A DNA stretch of 18,404 nucleotides from WAPX01 sp964622075. GTDB taxonomy: Archaea; Halobacteriota; Archaeoglobi; Archaeoglobales; Archaeoglobaceae. The DNA lies in the NCBI GenBank assembly GCA_964622075.1, contig CAZUMR010000009.1:1-18404 (forward strand), written 5' to 3'. Below the pieces are notes generated by a model. It made no database searches and was not told the DNA's origin. It saw only the letters and a list, made by a program, of their open reading frames with translations. Positions 1 through 8,635 of this stretch are shown here, one piece after another; the first letter of the stretch is position 1; every line of letters starts with the position of its first letter. The position numbers were made by a program, and so were the translations under genes.

Positions 1-474
1 GTCCTCGTGTGGACGGCTGGATGCACGGCTTACGCTCTGCAGGGATTGGGCTTCATGAGCGAGGAGGGATTAGAGTTCGCTGGTGAGGGGCTTAAGGAGG
101 TCTGCGAGGAGCTCAACCTTCCACCTGTGTGGGACTTCGGGATATGCATGAGTGTTGCAAGAATCGTGAGCGTGGCGGAGATGCTGGCAGAAAAGCTCGG
201 TGTTGATCTGCCCGACCTGCCCGTTGCCGTCTCAGCCCCGCAGTGGCTGGAGGAGCAGGCTTTGGGAGATGGAGCCTTCGCTCTGGCGAGCGGATTCCTG
301 CTACACGTCTGCCCGGATCCATTCGTGAGCGGATCCAAGCTGGTGACGAACGTGCTTACGGAGGAACTGCCAAAGCTTACCGGGGGAAGGTTGCTCGTCG
401 AGTGCGACGCTGAAAGGGCTGCGGATGCGATGGTGAGGCATATAGAGGACAGGAGAAGAGTGCTTGGAATCTGA
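1..474 (+). CDS. cooS: Carbon monoxide dehydrogenase catalytic subunit, C-terminal part (5' end outside window)
   Basis: This is the last 157 codons of an anaerobic Ni-containing CO dehydrogenase, which interconverts CO and CO2 at a Ni-Fe-S C-cluster. The frame is open from base 1, so the true start lies upstream and any internal ATG or GTG is not the start. The segment TAGCTAYAL (Cys codon at 22-24) matches the family's TGCxxxA region that supplies the last C-cluster cysteine. Further family landmarks are LAGEGLKEVCE-like text, GVDLPDLPVAVSAP, GSKLVTNVLTEELPKLTGG and a closing IEDRRRVLGI. Oddities: the usual H-[FM]-G-[SA]-C-V-D-N-S-R region reads DFGICMSVAR, so the cysteine is kept but the His and VDN are lost. 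This points to a divergent CooS clade rather than the acetyl-CoA-synthase-linked enzyme. A hybrid-cluster protein is the main alternative but fits less well. Confidence 0.82.
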   Translation, partial: VLVWTAGCTAYALQGLGFMSEEGLEFAGEGLKEVCEELNLPPVWDFGICMSVARIVSVAEMLAEKLGVDLPDLPVAVSAPQWLEEQALGDGAFALASGFLLHVCPDPFVSGSKLVTNVLTEELPKLTGGRLLVECDAERAADAMVRHIEDRRRVLGI

Positions 475-500
475 TTGTTTTTCTATAATTTTTAATTATT
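475..500 (+). terminator. U-rich archaeal terminator after cooS
   Basis: Directly after the TGA stop there are two T runs (478-482 and 489-493) in an AT-rich stretch without a GC-rich hairpin. This is the usual form of archaeal intrinsic termination. It is called from base composition only. Confidence 0.45.
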
Positions 501-534
501 ATTGTTACTGTGTGTCAATTATTTAAAATAAATA

Positions 535-903
535 ATGATGCGCAAGATAAAATCGTTCATCCTTCTTGCAACAGCAATCTTCGCAGCCCACAGGGCACTT
601 GTCGTTTACTTTGAGAATAAGGTGATGGAAATCTTGCATGCCCAACCTGACGTATAACCTGTTACCTGCTGCAATTGAGAAAAACTCAACGAAAATACAC
701 TGTGCAGAGTAAGTTTCATGTCGGTAATAGCTTCTTCAGGATGGCTACCGGGAGGGGGCGGTGGAAGTACCGTATATCTGCTCAACGAAACTGCAAACTA
801 CACAAGATACCACAGCTTCATGCCATGCATATGTCGCTGGGCACTGTGGGGTTTAAAATTTACTCTGAACCCCGGATACGATGTGAAAACTCTGATCTGG
901 TAG
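535..903 (+). pseudogene. Decayed reading frame with signal-peptide-like start; product unknown
   Basis: One reading frame runs from ATG 535 to a TAG at 901-903 but is broken by TAA at 655-657 and TGA at 676-678. The first 40 residues begin MMRKIKSFILLATAIFAAHRA, a basic head followed by a hydrophobic stretch as in a signal peptide or anchor. After the two stops the same frame reads through a Gly-rich turn (five consecutive Gly), then NETANYTRYHSF, and ends in ALWGLKFTLNPGYDVKTLIW. The glyco-type N-x-T sites and aromatic content suit an exported protein. I do not recognise the family. It could also be a real 40-residue peptide followed by noncoding DNA. The whole 475-919 gap otherwise shows nothing I can identify. 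Confidence 0.3.
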
Positions 904-919
904 TTCTGCATCATTGCAT

Positions 920-3900
920 CTAAAAGAACTCGGCAATACTTGCCTGTTTATTCACATCACTCTCAAACAGTGACCTGATCTCAACTTCTACAAGCTTCAG
1001 CCTCTGCTTTGTGTACTCACTTACCCTGTATTTCTCACTGAGCTCTATCGAAACGTCAAGGTACTTCTTTATAGATCCGAAGTGAACTGTCAGTGTCAGA
1101 TTTCCACCACATCTCGTGCATTTACCCGATAGCGGTATTCTCCTGTACTTTGCGTTGCAGTTGACACATCTGAACTCCTGTCTCGAAAATGCCCTCAGAT
1201 TACCTATTATGTCTGGCAGGAAGTGCCTCGTTATAACTCTCTCCGCAACATCGCTCTCATCAACTGCCAGAATTTTCTCAGCCAGACTCATCTGGGCATT
1301 TACCTTATCCTGCATCGATTTCAGGGACTTGTAGGCACTCTCCTTAACTCCCATGGCTATGTCCTCTGTGTCGTGCGTAAATCCAAGGCAGCAGTCCTTG
1401 TAATCCGTATCAAGCCTGTCCTCCACCCTCTCTATAAGACCCGCAACATCCTTGGGACTGGCATAACTCAGGGTAGCTCTGTAGAACTCAAGAGGATACC
1501 TTTCAACTATGTCCATGTTGTGGACCTCACTGTCAACTTCCTTCGGGTCGATTACTGTCGTCAGGACGAGCGGGGCGTCCATTCTTCCTCCTCTCTTGTC
1601 AGGCAGGTATGCTCTTGAGAAGTTCAGCAATCCGTCGAGGAGTAGCATAACACAGTCCTCATCACCGTCGCAGTTCCTCCTCTTTGCCGCATGGAAGTAC
1701 GGGTGTGCATAGCCTGCAAGCACATCTGCAAATCCTATTATCCTTCCAAGAACTCCAGCAGACGTGTGAGGAGCTAATCCAATTACGAGATGGCCTATAA
1801 GATCTTCAGGTTTTTCAACGTTGTAGAAAGGCTTCATTCCATAAAACTTCACGAGCAAATCGTCTATGAAGTTGGCAACCCTTACAAGGTATTCTGCGGC
1901 GTTTCTGGCGAGTATTATGTCCTGAGGTTTTAATTCGACTATCTGATCTTCGCTCTTCAATTCGTTTCCCTTCCAGTCAACTTCGTATCCGAGCTCTTTC
2001 AGCTTTTCCACGCTAACTCCTATTTCTCTTGGCCTGAAGTGAGTGATCGGAATGTCTGTCATGTCAAATCTTATGGTTCCATCCTTGAACACATATACTC
2101 CATGTTTTGCCCTCAGAATTCCCTTTTCGAGCCTTTCAGGCATCTTCAGCTTCGATGTCATTCCCATTACGCCCTTTATTGCCGGGAAGTTATCTCTCTC
2201 ACCAAGCCTTTCAAGTGCTTTTTCGTACAGCTCCCTTATGTTTACCTCTCTCTTTCTGCAGGCTGTTGTTTCTCCTCCACACCTCGGACATACCTCGCTT
2301 CCAACCTTTATCCTGCATCTGGGGCAGTAGTAGACCTGTTCGGTTAACCCACCACAATCGCACTTTAGCCAGAAAGTCTCCTTACCGCACTTCTTGCACT
2401 TTCTCACAGCCACCTCTACTGTTATTACACCTTTTGCGGAGTTGTAGGAGCTCGTGTAGTTCACGGCATTTTTGATGTCTCTCGTCTTTCCACCGGCCTG
2501 ACCAAGTGGAAAGAGTATGTGGGGCGGTGGGCTCATCTTCCTTTCCTTGGCTTTTTCAGGTCTGCCCATTCTTGCTCCTATTCTCCACGGAGATCTGGCT
2601 CTTACATCCAAGCCGGAAAGCCTTCTTACAAGCTCAAGAGCGGGAATCTTTTTCTCTCCCGCGTCTCTTTCGATATCTGAGACGTCTGAGATTTCTGAGA
2701 TGTCTGAGAGTGCAGAAGTTGTATGCATATCTGAGAGAGCTAAAGAGTTCGCCAGAGCTTTTGCATCTCCCCTCTTCTTGAGGTTTTCATCTAAACCAAG
2801 ACATCTTACCAGAACCTTCCATTTTTCTATGACTATTCTGCCATCCCTGACCTTGTGCTGAACGAGGAGTTTTTCGAGAATTTCCTTACCTTTCCTGCCC
2901 TCATCATCCAGCTCTACTGTTAGAATACCGATTCTGCCCTCTACCTTTCCCTTTCTGCTTATCCATCTCCTCAGGAACAGCACTTCTTCACTTGTTAAAT
3001 CGTGCCACAGATATGTGTACTCCGGATGAAGTGGAGCTCCGTATTCATCACACAGCCTTAAAGCAGTATCCTCATCGATTTTCTCTTTAAGGTATTTTGA
3101 TGGGACTCCTTTCTCCTCACACTCCTGCACCCACCATTCGTAAACAAACGGGGAAGGGAGGAGAGGGTGGTTGTTCTCAAGAAAATCACCGAAGTTAATC
3201 AGAATCTCACCCATGTCAAGTATTGCCTCTACATCATCCCTCAGCGCAAGAGCCTCGTTAAAGCTATCTACTCTGACGACATCCCCGTTTTTCAGCCTTA
3301 CAGTTGGCCCCTCTATGCTTGTAACAGGAACGACACTCCCGGCCTTTCCCGGCCTTTCAACCTTGAGCTGAGTACCTATTGCTATGAAAGAGTCTGCAAT
3401 CACCATTGTTGCCGGATTTATTCCAACAGTGGCAAATCCTGAATTCCTTGCCCTCCCATAGCGAAGTCTGAATCCCCCCTTTCTTGATGGATGACAGAAA
3501 ACGGGCCTTCCGGCAACAATGTCTGAAAGGTACTTGTCCTTTGGTTTTACAGGACACTGATCAGCCTTCGTATCTCCTTTCATCCCCTCACTGCCTTCCT
3601 TCTCTTCTCCCCCTCCTTCTTTTCCTTCTCCTTCCTCTCTTTCTCCCTCTTTTTCCTTCTTTTCCTCCCCTCCCTTGCCCTCTTTTAGCTCTATCAGCCT
3701 GTCGAGCCACTCCCATCCATCTATTGAAAGGCTGTCAACAAGTTTTTTTAGCTTTGGAGCTTTTAGAGCTATACCTTCAGCTATAACGAGGCACATACCA
3801 CCTCTCACTCTATTCGTCTCAACTCTCGGCAGGTTTCTGTAGCCGGAAACCTCGGCATCTTCAGTAGGCTCACCATCTATACAAACTGGGCAATTCGAAA

Positions 3901-4585
3901 CTATCAGTTTTATCTCCTCGTCACTTGGTAAGTATTGCAGGTTTGCTACTTTTTTGTAAAGAGGTATTTCCTCACAATATCTGAGAATTTCCTGCTCCGT
4001 TGGTTTGTATCTTGAAAGTCCAAGCTTTCTTCTTACAAGATCTCCAACAAGTACGGAAATTACCTGTGCAGTTCCACCGGCACTCCTTATCGGTCCGGCG
4101 TAGTAAATTTTCAGAAACTCACTTCCGTCATCGTTTCTGTCTATCTTTACCTTTGCTATTCCCTCAATGGGTGCTGCAACAACCCCCTCCGTCAGTATTG
4201 CAACTGCACTCCTGATTGCGAGATCTATGGCTTTCAACCTGTCGAACTTTCCAAATCTTCCATCCACGATCTCCTCAGCTATCCTGAAACAGACCTTCTC
4301 CCTGCTCAAACCCTCCTTTTCAAGCTCAATTATCCTTTCAGCTATTCCTTCAAGGTGTAAGAGTCTCTCAACTCTCTCAGCCATATTTCTTGCTATCGGG
4401 ATTTCAACTTCCAGACTTGGATCAAGTCCCTTGCTTCTTGCCTCTCTTGCAATTTCGTAGGCTTTCTCAACCTCTTTTAGCAGGTGATCGTGATACCTCC
4501 TTATCTCCTGTAAAAGAGCTACTCTCCTCCTGTCAACCTCACATTCTTCATCAAACAACGGAAAAAATTTGTCGAGAGTAATCAT
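920..4585 (-). CDS. polC: DNA polymerase D (PolII) large catalytic subunit DP2
   Basis: This is the catalytic subunit of the archaeal replicative polymerase PolD, which works with the exonuclease subunit DP1 (not in this window) and PCNA. The start is ATG 4585, not the in-frame ATG at 4663: GAGGTG lies 5 nt before it and the text MITLDKFFPLFDEECE matches the family start. This gives 1221 aa. The catalytic motif NCDGDED is at residues 971-977 (D973 and D975 as metal-binding aspartates) and carries no intein, unlike Pyrococcus enzymes. Zinc modules are C730/C733/C742/C744, C754/C757/C766/C769 and C1140/C1143/C1156/C1159. The last eight residues, QASIAEFF, form a PCNA-interacting PIP box. Two linkers are unusual: a Glu/Lys/Gly run (about residues 300-335) and an SDI/SEI repeat near residue 630. 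The gene lies 137 nt downstream of reverse gyrase and may share its transcript or use a promoter in the AT-rich gap. Confidence 0.97.
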   Translation of the reverse strand: MITLDKFFPLFDEECEVDRRRVALLQEIRRYHDHLLKEVEKAYEIAREARSKGLDPSLEVEIPIARNMAERVERLLHLEGIAERIIELEKEGLSREKVCFRIAEEIVDGRFGKFDRLKAIDLAIRSAVAILTEGVVAAPIEGIAKVKIDRNDDGSEFLKIYYAGPIRSAGGTAQVISVLVGDLVRRKLGLSRYKPTEQEILRYCEEIPLYKKVANLQYLPSDEEIKLIVSNCPVCIDGEPTEDAEVSGYRNLPRVETNRVRGGMCLVIAEGIALKAPKLKKLVDSLSIDGWEWLDRLIELKEGKGGEEKKEKEGEREEGEGKEGGGEEKEGSEGMKGDTKADQCPVKPKDKYLSDIVAGRPVFCHPSRKGGFRLRYGRARNSGFATVGINPATMVIADSFIAIGTQLKVERPGKAGSVVPVTSIEGPTVRLKNGDVVRVDSFNEALALRDDVEAILDMGEILINFGDFLENNHPLLPSPFVYEWWVQECEEKGVPSKYLKEKIDEDTALRLCDEYGAPLHPEYTYLWHDLTSEEVLFLRRWISRKGKVEGRIGILTVELDDEGRKGKEILEKLLVQHKVRDGRIVIEKWKVLVRCLGLDENLKKRGDAKALANSLALSDMHTTSALSDISEISDVSDIERDAGEKKIPALELVRRLSGLDVRARSPWRIGARMGRPEKAKERKMSPPPHILFPLGQAGGKTRDIKNAVNYTSSYNSAKGVITVEVAVRKCKKCGKETFWLKCDCGGLTEQVYYCPRCRIKVGSEVCPRCGGETTACRKREVNIRELYEKALERLGERDNFPAIKGVMGMTSKLKMPERLEKGILRAKHGVYVFKDGTIRFDMTDIPITHFRPREIGVSVEKLKELGYEVDWKGNELKSEDQIVELKPQDIILARNAAEYLVRVANFIDDLLVKFYGMKPFYNVEKPEDLIGHLVIGLAPHTSAGVLGRIIGFADVLAGYAHPYFHAAKRRNCDGDEDCVMLLLDGLLNFSRAYLPDKRGGRMDAPLVLTTVIDPKEVDSEVHNMDIVERYPLEFYRATLSYASPKDVAGLIERVEDRLDTDYKDCCLGFTHDTEDIAMGVKESAYKSLKSMQDKVNAQMSLAEKILAVDESDVAERVITRHFLPDIIGNLRAFSRQEFRCVNCNAKYRRIPLSGKCTRCGGNLTLTVHFGSIKKYLDVSIELSEKYRVSEYTKQRLKLVEVEIRSLFESDVNKQASIAEFF
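2673..2708 (-). repeat. Four tandem 9-bp units inside the DP2 gene
   Basis: On the plus strand the units are ATATCTGAG, ACGTCTGAG, ATTTCTGAG and ATGTCTGAG, all sharing TCTGAG. Because the period is 9 they stay in frame and encode an SDI/SEI/SDV/SDI run in a linker of the polymerase. A single further ATATCTGAG lies near 2729. Confidence 0.85.
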
Positions 4586-4722
4586 CGCAACACCTCTGAC
4601 TGGTGGTGGGTTAAGGCTTTTGGTTTTGCTTTTCTGATGATACTCCACTACCTGAATATGCAATTTAGTTAGATTAATTTTGAATTTTAGAAATAATAAA
4701 TAATAATTAAATAAACAACAGT
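4586..4722. promoter_or_regulatory. AT-rich gap between reverse gyrase and DP2 genes
   Basis: The gap contains, in minus-strand sense, T-rich text straight after the reverse gyrase stop (about 4690-4720), which could end transcription. Several TTTATT/TTAAT stretches (4665-4705) could serve as a TATA box for DP2. The ribosome site GAGGTG just before ATG 4585 implies a leadered message. Whether DP2 has its own promoter cannot be settled from sequence alone. Confidence 0.4.
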
Positions 4723-7700
4723 TTATTGCGATATACTTTTTATCTCTTCGTAAAGCTCTCTCAGAACGTCCATGTAATTTACATCTCCTCTTTCAACAGC
4801 GTCCATTTTCTCTTCAAGCTTTCTCGTCCTTTCCTCGCTGACGAATTCTGAGTAGTTTCTGGAGAGGTAGTCGTAAACTTCAATTCCTCTTTTTGTCGGG
4901 ATAAGCTTTCCGTTTTTCTCGACGATGTATCCTCTCTGAAAGAGTTTCTCGATTATGGTCGAGTAAGTTGATGGCCTGCCTATTCCCCTCTCCCTCATCA
5001 TCTGGATGACCTCTGACTGGGTTAGAAGTGGTTTAAATGGAACGAGCCTGATCTCAGATGATACTTCTATCTCTCCTTCAGGAAGTGGATCTCTAACTCT
5101 CACCGCTCTGTACAGCTCATAGGCTTTGCCCTCAGCTTTAACGATCCTCTCTTCCCTGATTTTTACTCCGGATACGCATACGTCGTAAACTTCCACCGTA
5201 ACTCTGTAATTCCTGCACTGACTTGCCATGAATCTTCTGAATATCAGATCGTACAGAGCAAAATGTCTCCACGTCATTCCCTCAGCCATTATTACTCCTT
5301 CCTGAATCAGCCTCCTCAGCGTATCTCTATCTACCGGCCTCGTCGGTCTTATACACTCGTGAGCTCCCTCAGCGTACCATTCCCTTGCCTGAAAGTCATC
5401 TCCCAGCCACTCCCTTGCAACTCTCCAGCCCGCCTCGCTAACTCTTGTGGAGTCTGTTCTGTGGTATGTTATCAGACCGCTTTCGAAAAGCTCCTGGGCA
5501 ATCCTCATTGCCTCAGCTGCACTCATTTTCAAAATCGCGTTGGCATCTCTGAGCATGGAATCGGTTGTGTAAGGGGGTAATGGAGTTCTTTCCTCTTCTC
5601 TTCTCTCGACAAGATTTACAGTCACTTTCAGCTTCTTCTTTTCTCCAGCCTTCCAGTCAAGCAAGTCTGACTTGTCAGATTCGATCTCGCTGAGATCCAC
5701 GCTGATTCCAAGCTCCCTGAGAATCAGAATTTTCTTCTTTTTCCTGTGCTCCTCATATCTCTCTATAATCCATCCCAGAACGGGGGTCTGGGCTCTGCCA
5801 GCAGACAGGTTTCTTGAACCAAACACTCTCCACAGCTTCTGGCTAAGTTCGAACCCTATCCACCTGTCCTCGACTCTTCTTACAACCTGTGCTTTTACAA
5901 GGTTTCTGTCAACTTCTCTGAGGTTATTCAGGGCGTTTATTACAGCTTTTGGAGTTATCTCGTGAAATTCTGCTCTCATTATTTTTCCGCAGTTCGAGAG
6001 TAAACACGACAGATCCCAGGCTATTTTCTCTCCTTCACTGTCAGGGTCTGTTCCAATTATCACTATTCCAGCATCGTGAGCGAGCTTTCTGAGGGATGCG
6101 ATCCTCAATGCTGAATCGTCAATGTCCTCTCCCTCACACTTCGGACACCTTTCCGCATCGCTCGTGAACTGGTATCCGCACTCTCTGCACCTCTTTATGG
6201 AAGAATAAACCGGTATGAAGTAATCTTTCTCAACCCTGACACCGTGAAAACCATCTTCAGTCGTCAGATCTGTTACATGTCCGAGACTTGCCGAAACGGA
6301 AAGAACGTATGGAGCTGCCGGCACCTCGTATGCTATTATCCCCTCAAGGGCTTTAACGCTCGGTCTGCCAAAAAATCTGGAGATCTGCTTTGCCTTTGTC
6401 GGGCTCTCGACTATGAATAGAGCTGGTTTTATTACATCTGTTACCTCCTTTCTCAGCCCTTTTCTACTCTCTTCTATCTCTTCTTTTAGTTTTTCGAAGT
6501 TAACTTCATCTATTCCCTTGAATTCAATGTCAAAATGCTTGGCTCTCTCCACGAAAGCTCTTCTCACGCATCCGTCACTTTCAAGAAGGAAGGACGCACC
6601 TTTCGTAATACCTCCTGCAAAGAGTCTTGAAGTTCTGCCGGAACCCTGAATGTACGTTCTGAGGTCGGGAAATACTACCTCTCCTTTCCTGAAACAGACG
6701 TCTCTTGTGCTAACCTCAGTATCCCCAGCAATCAGCTCCTTTAACTTCTCCCTGCTCTCCTCCTCGCTCATTTCCTCCGGAAGTCCAAAAACTATCTTGA
6801 GAATTCTTAGCATTCTTGGGGATACAGAATCTACATCTTCAACTCTGACAGTAAATGCCGGAGCTCCAACGAAAATTGCGAATTTTATCCTTTCCGGCAG
6901 ATCAAGCCCTCTGACGAGTGTTCCGTAGTAGTAGGAAGTTCCAACAAGGTAATCGAGCTCCCCCTTCTCAAATCCTTCGTAAGCTTTCTCCTTGGCATTT
7001 CCGGATACGAGGCCAATTCTGAACTCGTCTTTCAGCTCGGAGTATAGCTTTTCGGCATCTTCCACGCTTTTGGCGTATATTATTCCTCCTTCACCCATCT
7101 TTCTCATTATCTCCTTCACAGTCTCCGTGTCATCTCTCTCAACAAGCACATCTTCCACATTTCTTATCGTGTGGTGTGAAGATCCGACGTCGAAGTTCAG
7201 CAGCTCTCTGAATAACCTGACCTTTTCACCCTTCTTCGCTGTTGCCGTTGATACCATCAGCACTCCTCTTGCCTTTCCTGTCCATTCCCCATTCTGGAAT
7301 CTGAAGCCAAGGAGCTGGAGAATTCTGTCAACGTTTCTTGATGCCTTGAGTATTGAATCAACATCATCCACGAAAATGAAGTTGTAACAGCACTTCAGGC
7401 GGGAAAAGTTTCTTGCAAGGAACTGGGAGGTTGTTATCAGCACGTCATCTTCCCTTTTTTCCAGAGCTTCGAAAAACTTCTCCTTTTCGCTTTTTTTCAT
7501 CCTGCTTCTGTAATACAGGACTGTTATCTCTCCCTGCTCTTCCAGATTTTCAACAGTCCTTGGTCTTATCCCTGCCCTGCTGCAGAGCTCAAGAAACCTT
7601 CTGTAACTCTGCTCTGCTAAAAGTGAGGTAGGAAAAATCAGGTAGCACCTCTTTCCTCTTGTAGCGAGGAAGGCTGCCATTGCAAGGCCAAAGGTGGTCT

Positions 7701-7965
7701 TTCCAACACCTGTTGGTGCCACGGCAGCAAAACTTTCCCCTGCAATAACTCTCCTCGCCCACATCTTCTGGAGTGATGTGCTATCACCAACGACCTTTTT
7801 GAAAAATTCAAGAAACTCTCTGACTCTTTCATCTATGCTGAATCTGCAGAGTCCTGTCCTCTTTTTAAAGCAGACACCTTTTTCAACCTCCTCAACCGTC
7901 AGTTCGAGTCCACACTGGGGACAGAGTTTCCTGTAAACAACCACGGGCTCGGATTTGACATCCAT
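4723..7965 (-). CDS. rgy: Reverse gyrase
   Basis: It introduces positive supercoils with ATP and is the hallmark enzyme of hyperthermophiles. The start is ATG 7965, giving 1080 aa: GGAGGG precedes it and the upstream gene stops 1 nt before, whereas the longer reading from 8094 would overlap that gene. N-terminal zinc finger: C15/C18 with C32/C40. Helicase-like half: Walker A in APTGVGKTT (83-91), VDDVD (199-203), and QGSGRTSR (440-447). Type IA topoisomerase half: Toprim glutamate in FIVES (E520), the DPD of GTDPDSEGEK (D640/D642), a second zinc finger C593/C596/C607/C610, SAGRAQTPVLG (721-731), and the active tyrosine Y834 in ITYHRTDS. All key residues are present and the length is normal for a one-polypeptide enzyme without intein. 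It is the third gene of a coupled unit with a KaiC-like ATPase and a membrane protein. Confidence 0.97.
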   Translation of the reverse strand: MDVKSEPVVVYRKLCPQCGLELTVEEVEKGVCFKKRTGLCRFSIDERVREFLEFFKKVVGDSTSLQKMWARRVIAGESFAAVAPTGVGKTTFGLAMAAFLATRGKRCYLIFPTSLLAEQSYRRFLELCSRAGIRPRTVENLEEQGEITVLYYRSRMKKSEKEKFFEALEKREDDVLITTSQFLARNFSRLKCCYNFIFVDDVDSILKASRNVDRILQLLGFRFQNGEWTGKARGVLMVSTATAKKGEKVRLFRELLNFDVGSSHHTIRNVEDVLVERDDTETVKEIMRKMGEGGIIYAKSVEDAEKLYSELKDEFRIGLVSGNAKEKAYEGFEKGELDYLVGTSYYYGTLVRGLDLPERIKFAIFVGAPAFTVRVEDVDSVSPRMLRILKIVFGLPEEMSEEESREKLKELIAGDTEVSTRDVCFRKGEVVFPDLRTYIQGSGRTSRLFAGGITKGASFLLESDGCVRRAFVERAKHFDIEFKGIDEVNFEKLKEEIEESRKGLRKEVTDVIKPALFIVESPTKAKQISRFFGRPSVKALEGIIAYEVPAAPYVLSVSASLGHVTDLTTEDGFHGVRVEKDYFIPVYSSIKRCRECGYQFTSDAERCPKCEGEDIDDSALRIASLRKLAHDAGIVIIGTDPDSEGEKIAWDLSCLLSNCGKIMRAEFHEITPKAVINALNNLREVDRNLVKAQVVRRVEDRWIGFELSQKLWRVFGSRNLSAGRAQTPVLGWIIERYEEHRKKKKILILRELGISVDLSEIESDKSDLLDWKAGEKKKLKVTVNLVERREEERTPLPPYTTDSMLRDANAILKMSAAEAMRIAQELFESGLITYHRTDSTRVSEAGWRVAREWLGDDFQAREWYAEGAHECIRPTRPVDRDTLRRLIQEGVIMAEGMTWRHFALYDLIFRRFMASQCRNYRVTVEVYDVCVSGVKIREERIVKAEGKAYELYRAVRVRDPLPEGEIEVSSEIRLVPFKPLLTQSEVIQMMRERGIGRPSTYSTIIEKLFQRGYIVEKNGKLIPTKRGIEVYDYLSRNYSEFVSEERTRKLEEKMDAVERGDVNYMDVLRELYEEIKSISQ

Positions 7966-7966
7966 A

Positions 7967-8635
7967 TTAACGCTCCCTCCAGCTGCCTGTATGCAGGAAT
8001 GGTTTTGCAACCTCGTATATCTTGTAAAGTATGTAGAGCAGTATTGCTGAAGATATTGCATCAAGTGCGAAGTGTACTTTTGGATATCTGACAAACAGGC
8101 AGGAGAGTCCCGTTATGTAAACAACGAAAAACGTGCAGGATATCACGCTTTCGTGTGTGCTGAAGTCGAAGTAAGTGGACATTTTTCTGACGAGCCTGTA
8201 AAGGTACAGTGTCAGCCAGAAAACAGCTATCGCAATTGCTGCCATGACAAGGGAAGCTTCAGAAGGAAAAGCTTTGAATGGAAGATTTTCTCCCATCAGA
8301 ACAGCCACACATCCGTAAACAAGCCCGTCTCTGAACTTTGTCCCTTCAAACTTCTCAAGTTTCGTGAAGTTCATGAGATATAGGGATGCGGCAAGTAAAA
8401 TCAGTACAAGTGCAAGCTCCACGTAAACAACCGTACCCCACAGGTAGTGAACGACTCCATGTATGAAAAAACCAAAATCTGAAATTAAATAAAATGTAAC
8501 TATTGCTTTTAGGTAGTCGTCTCCCTTTTCAAGTTCGTAACTCGGACGGGTTGAGAAGCCGAGTAAGCCGGCTACTACAGCTACAAAGCTAAACCAGTAG
8601 AGTACGATGTACGAGGGGTTTGGACTTTTTATCAT
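7967..8635 (-). CDS. Multi-pass membrane protein of unknown function
   Basis: The 222-aa product has about six or seven hydrophobic segments (roughly residues 9-27, 45-65, 68-88, 106-118, 125-148, 163-184 and 190-208). The loops are short and charged, and the C-terminus HTGSWRER is basic. I do not recognise a family motif. The ATG at 8635 directly follows the stop of the KaiC-like gene. Its ribosome site GGAGGT lies inside that gene about 10 nt upstream, so translation is coupled. Its own stop is 1 nt before the reverse gyrase ATG. A membrane partner or signal receiver for the KaiC-like ATPase is one possibility, inferred only from gene order. Confidence 0.8.
   Translation of the reverse strand: MIKSPNPSYIVLYWFSFVAVVAGLLGFSTRPSYELEKGDDYLKAIVTFYLISDFGFFIHGVVHYLWGTVVYVELALVLILLAASLYLMNFTKLEKFEGTKFRDGLVYGCVAVLMGENLPFKAFPSEASLVMAAIAIAVFWLTLYLYRLVRKMSTYFDFSTHESVISCTFFVVYITGLSCLFVRYPKVHFALDAISSAILLYILYKIYEVAKPFLHTGSWRER

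Noticed and set aside
4586..4663. N-terminal extension of DP2 from ATG 4663
   Set aside because: A good ribosome site precedes ATG 4585 and the extra 26 residues do not resemble the family start.
7966..8094. N-terminal extension of reverse gyrase from 8094
   Set aside because: It would overlap the membrane protein gene by about 130 nt; ATG 7965 has GGAGGG upstream and sits 1 nt after that gene's stop.
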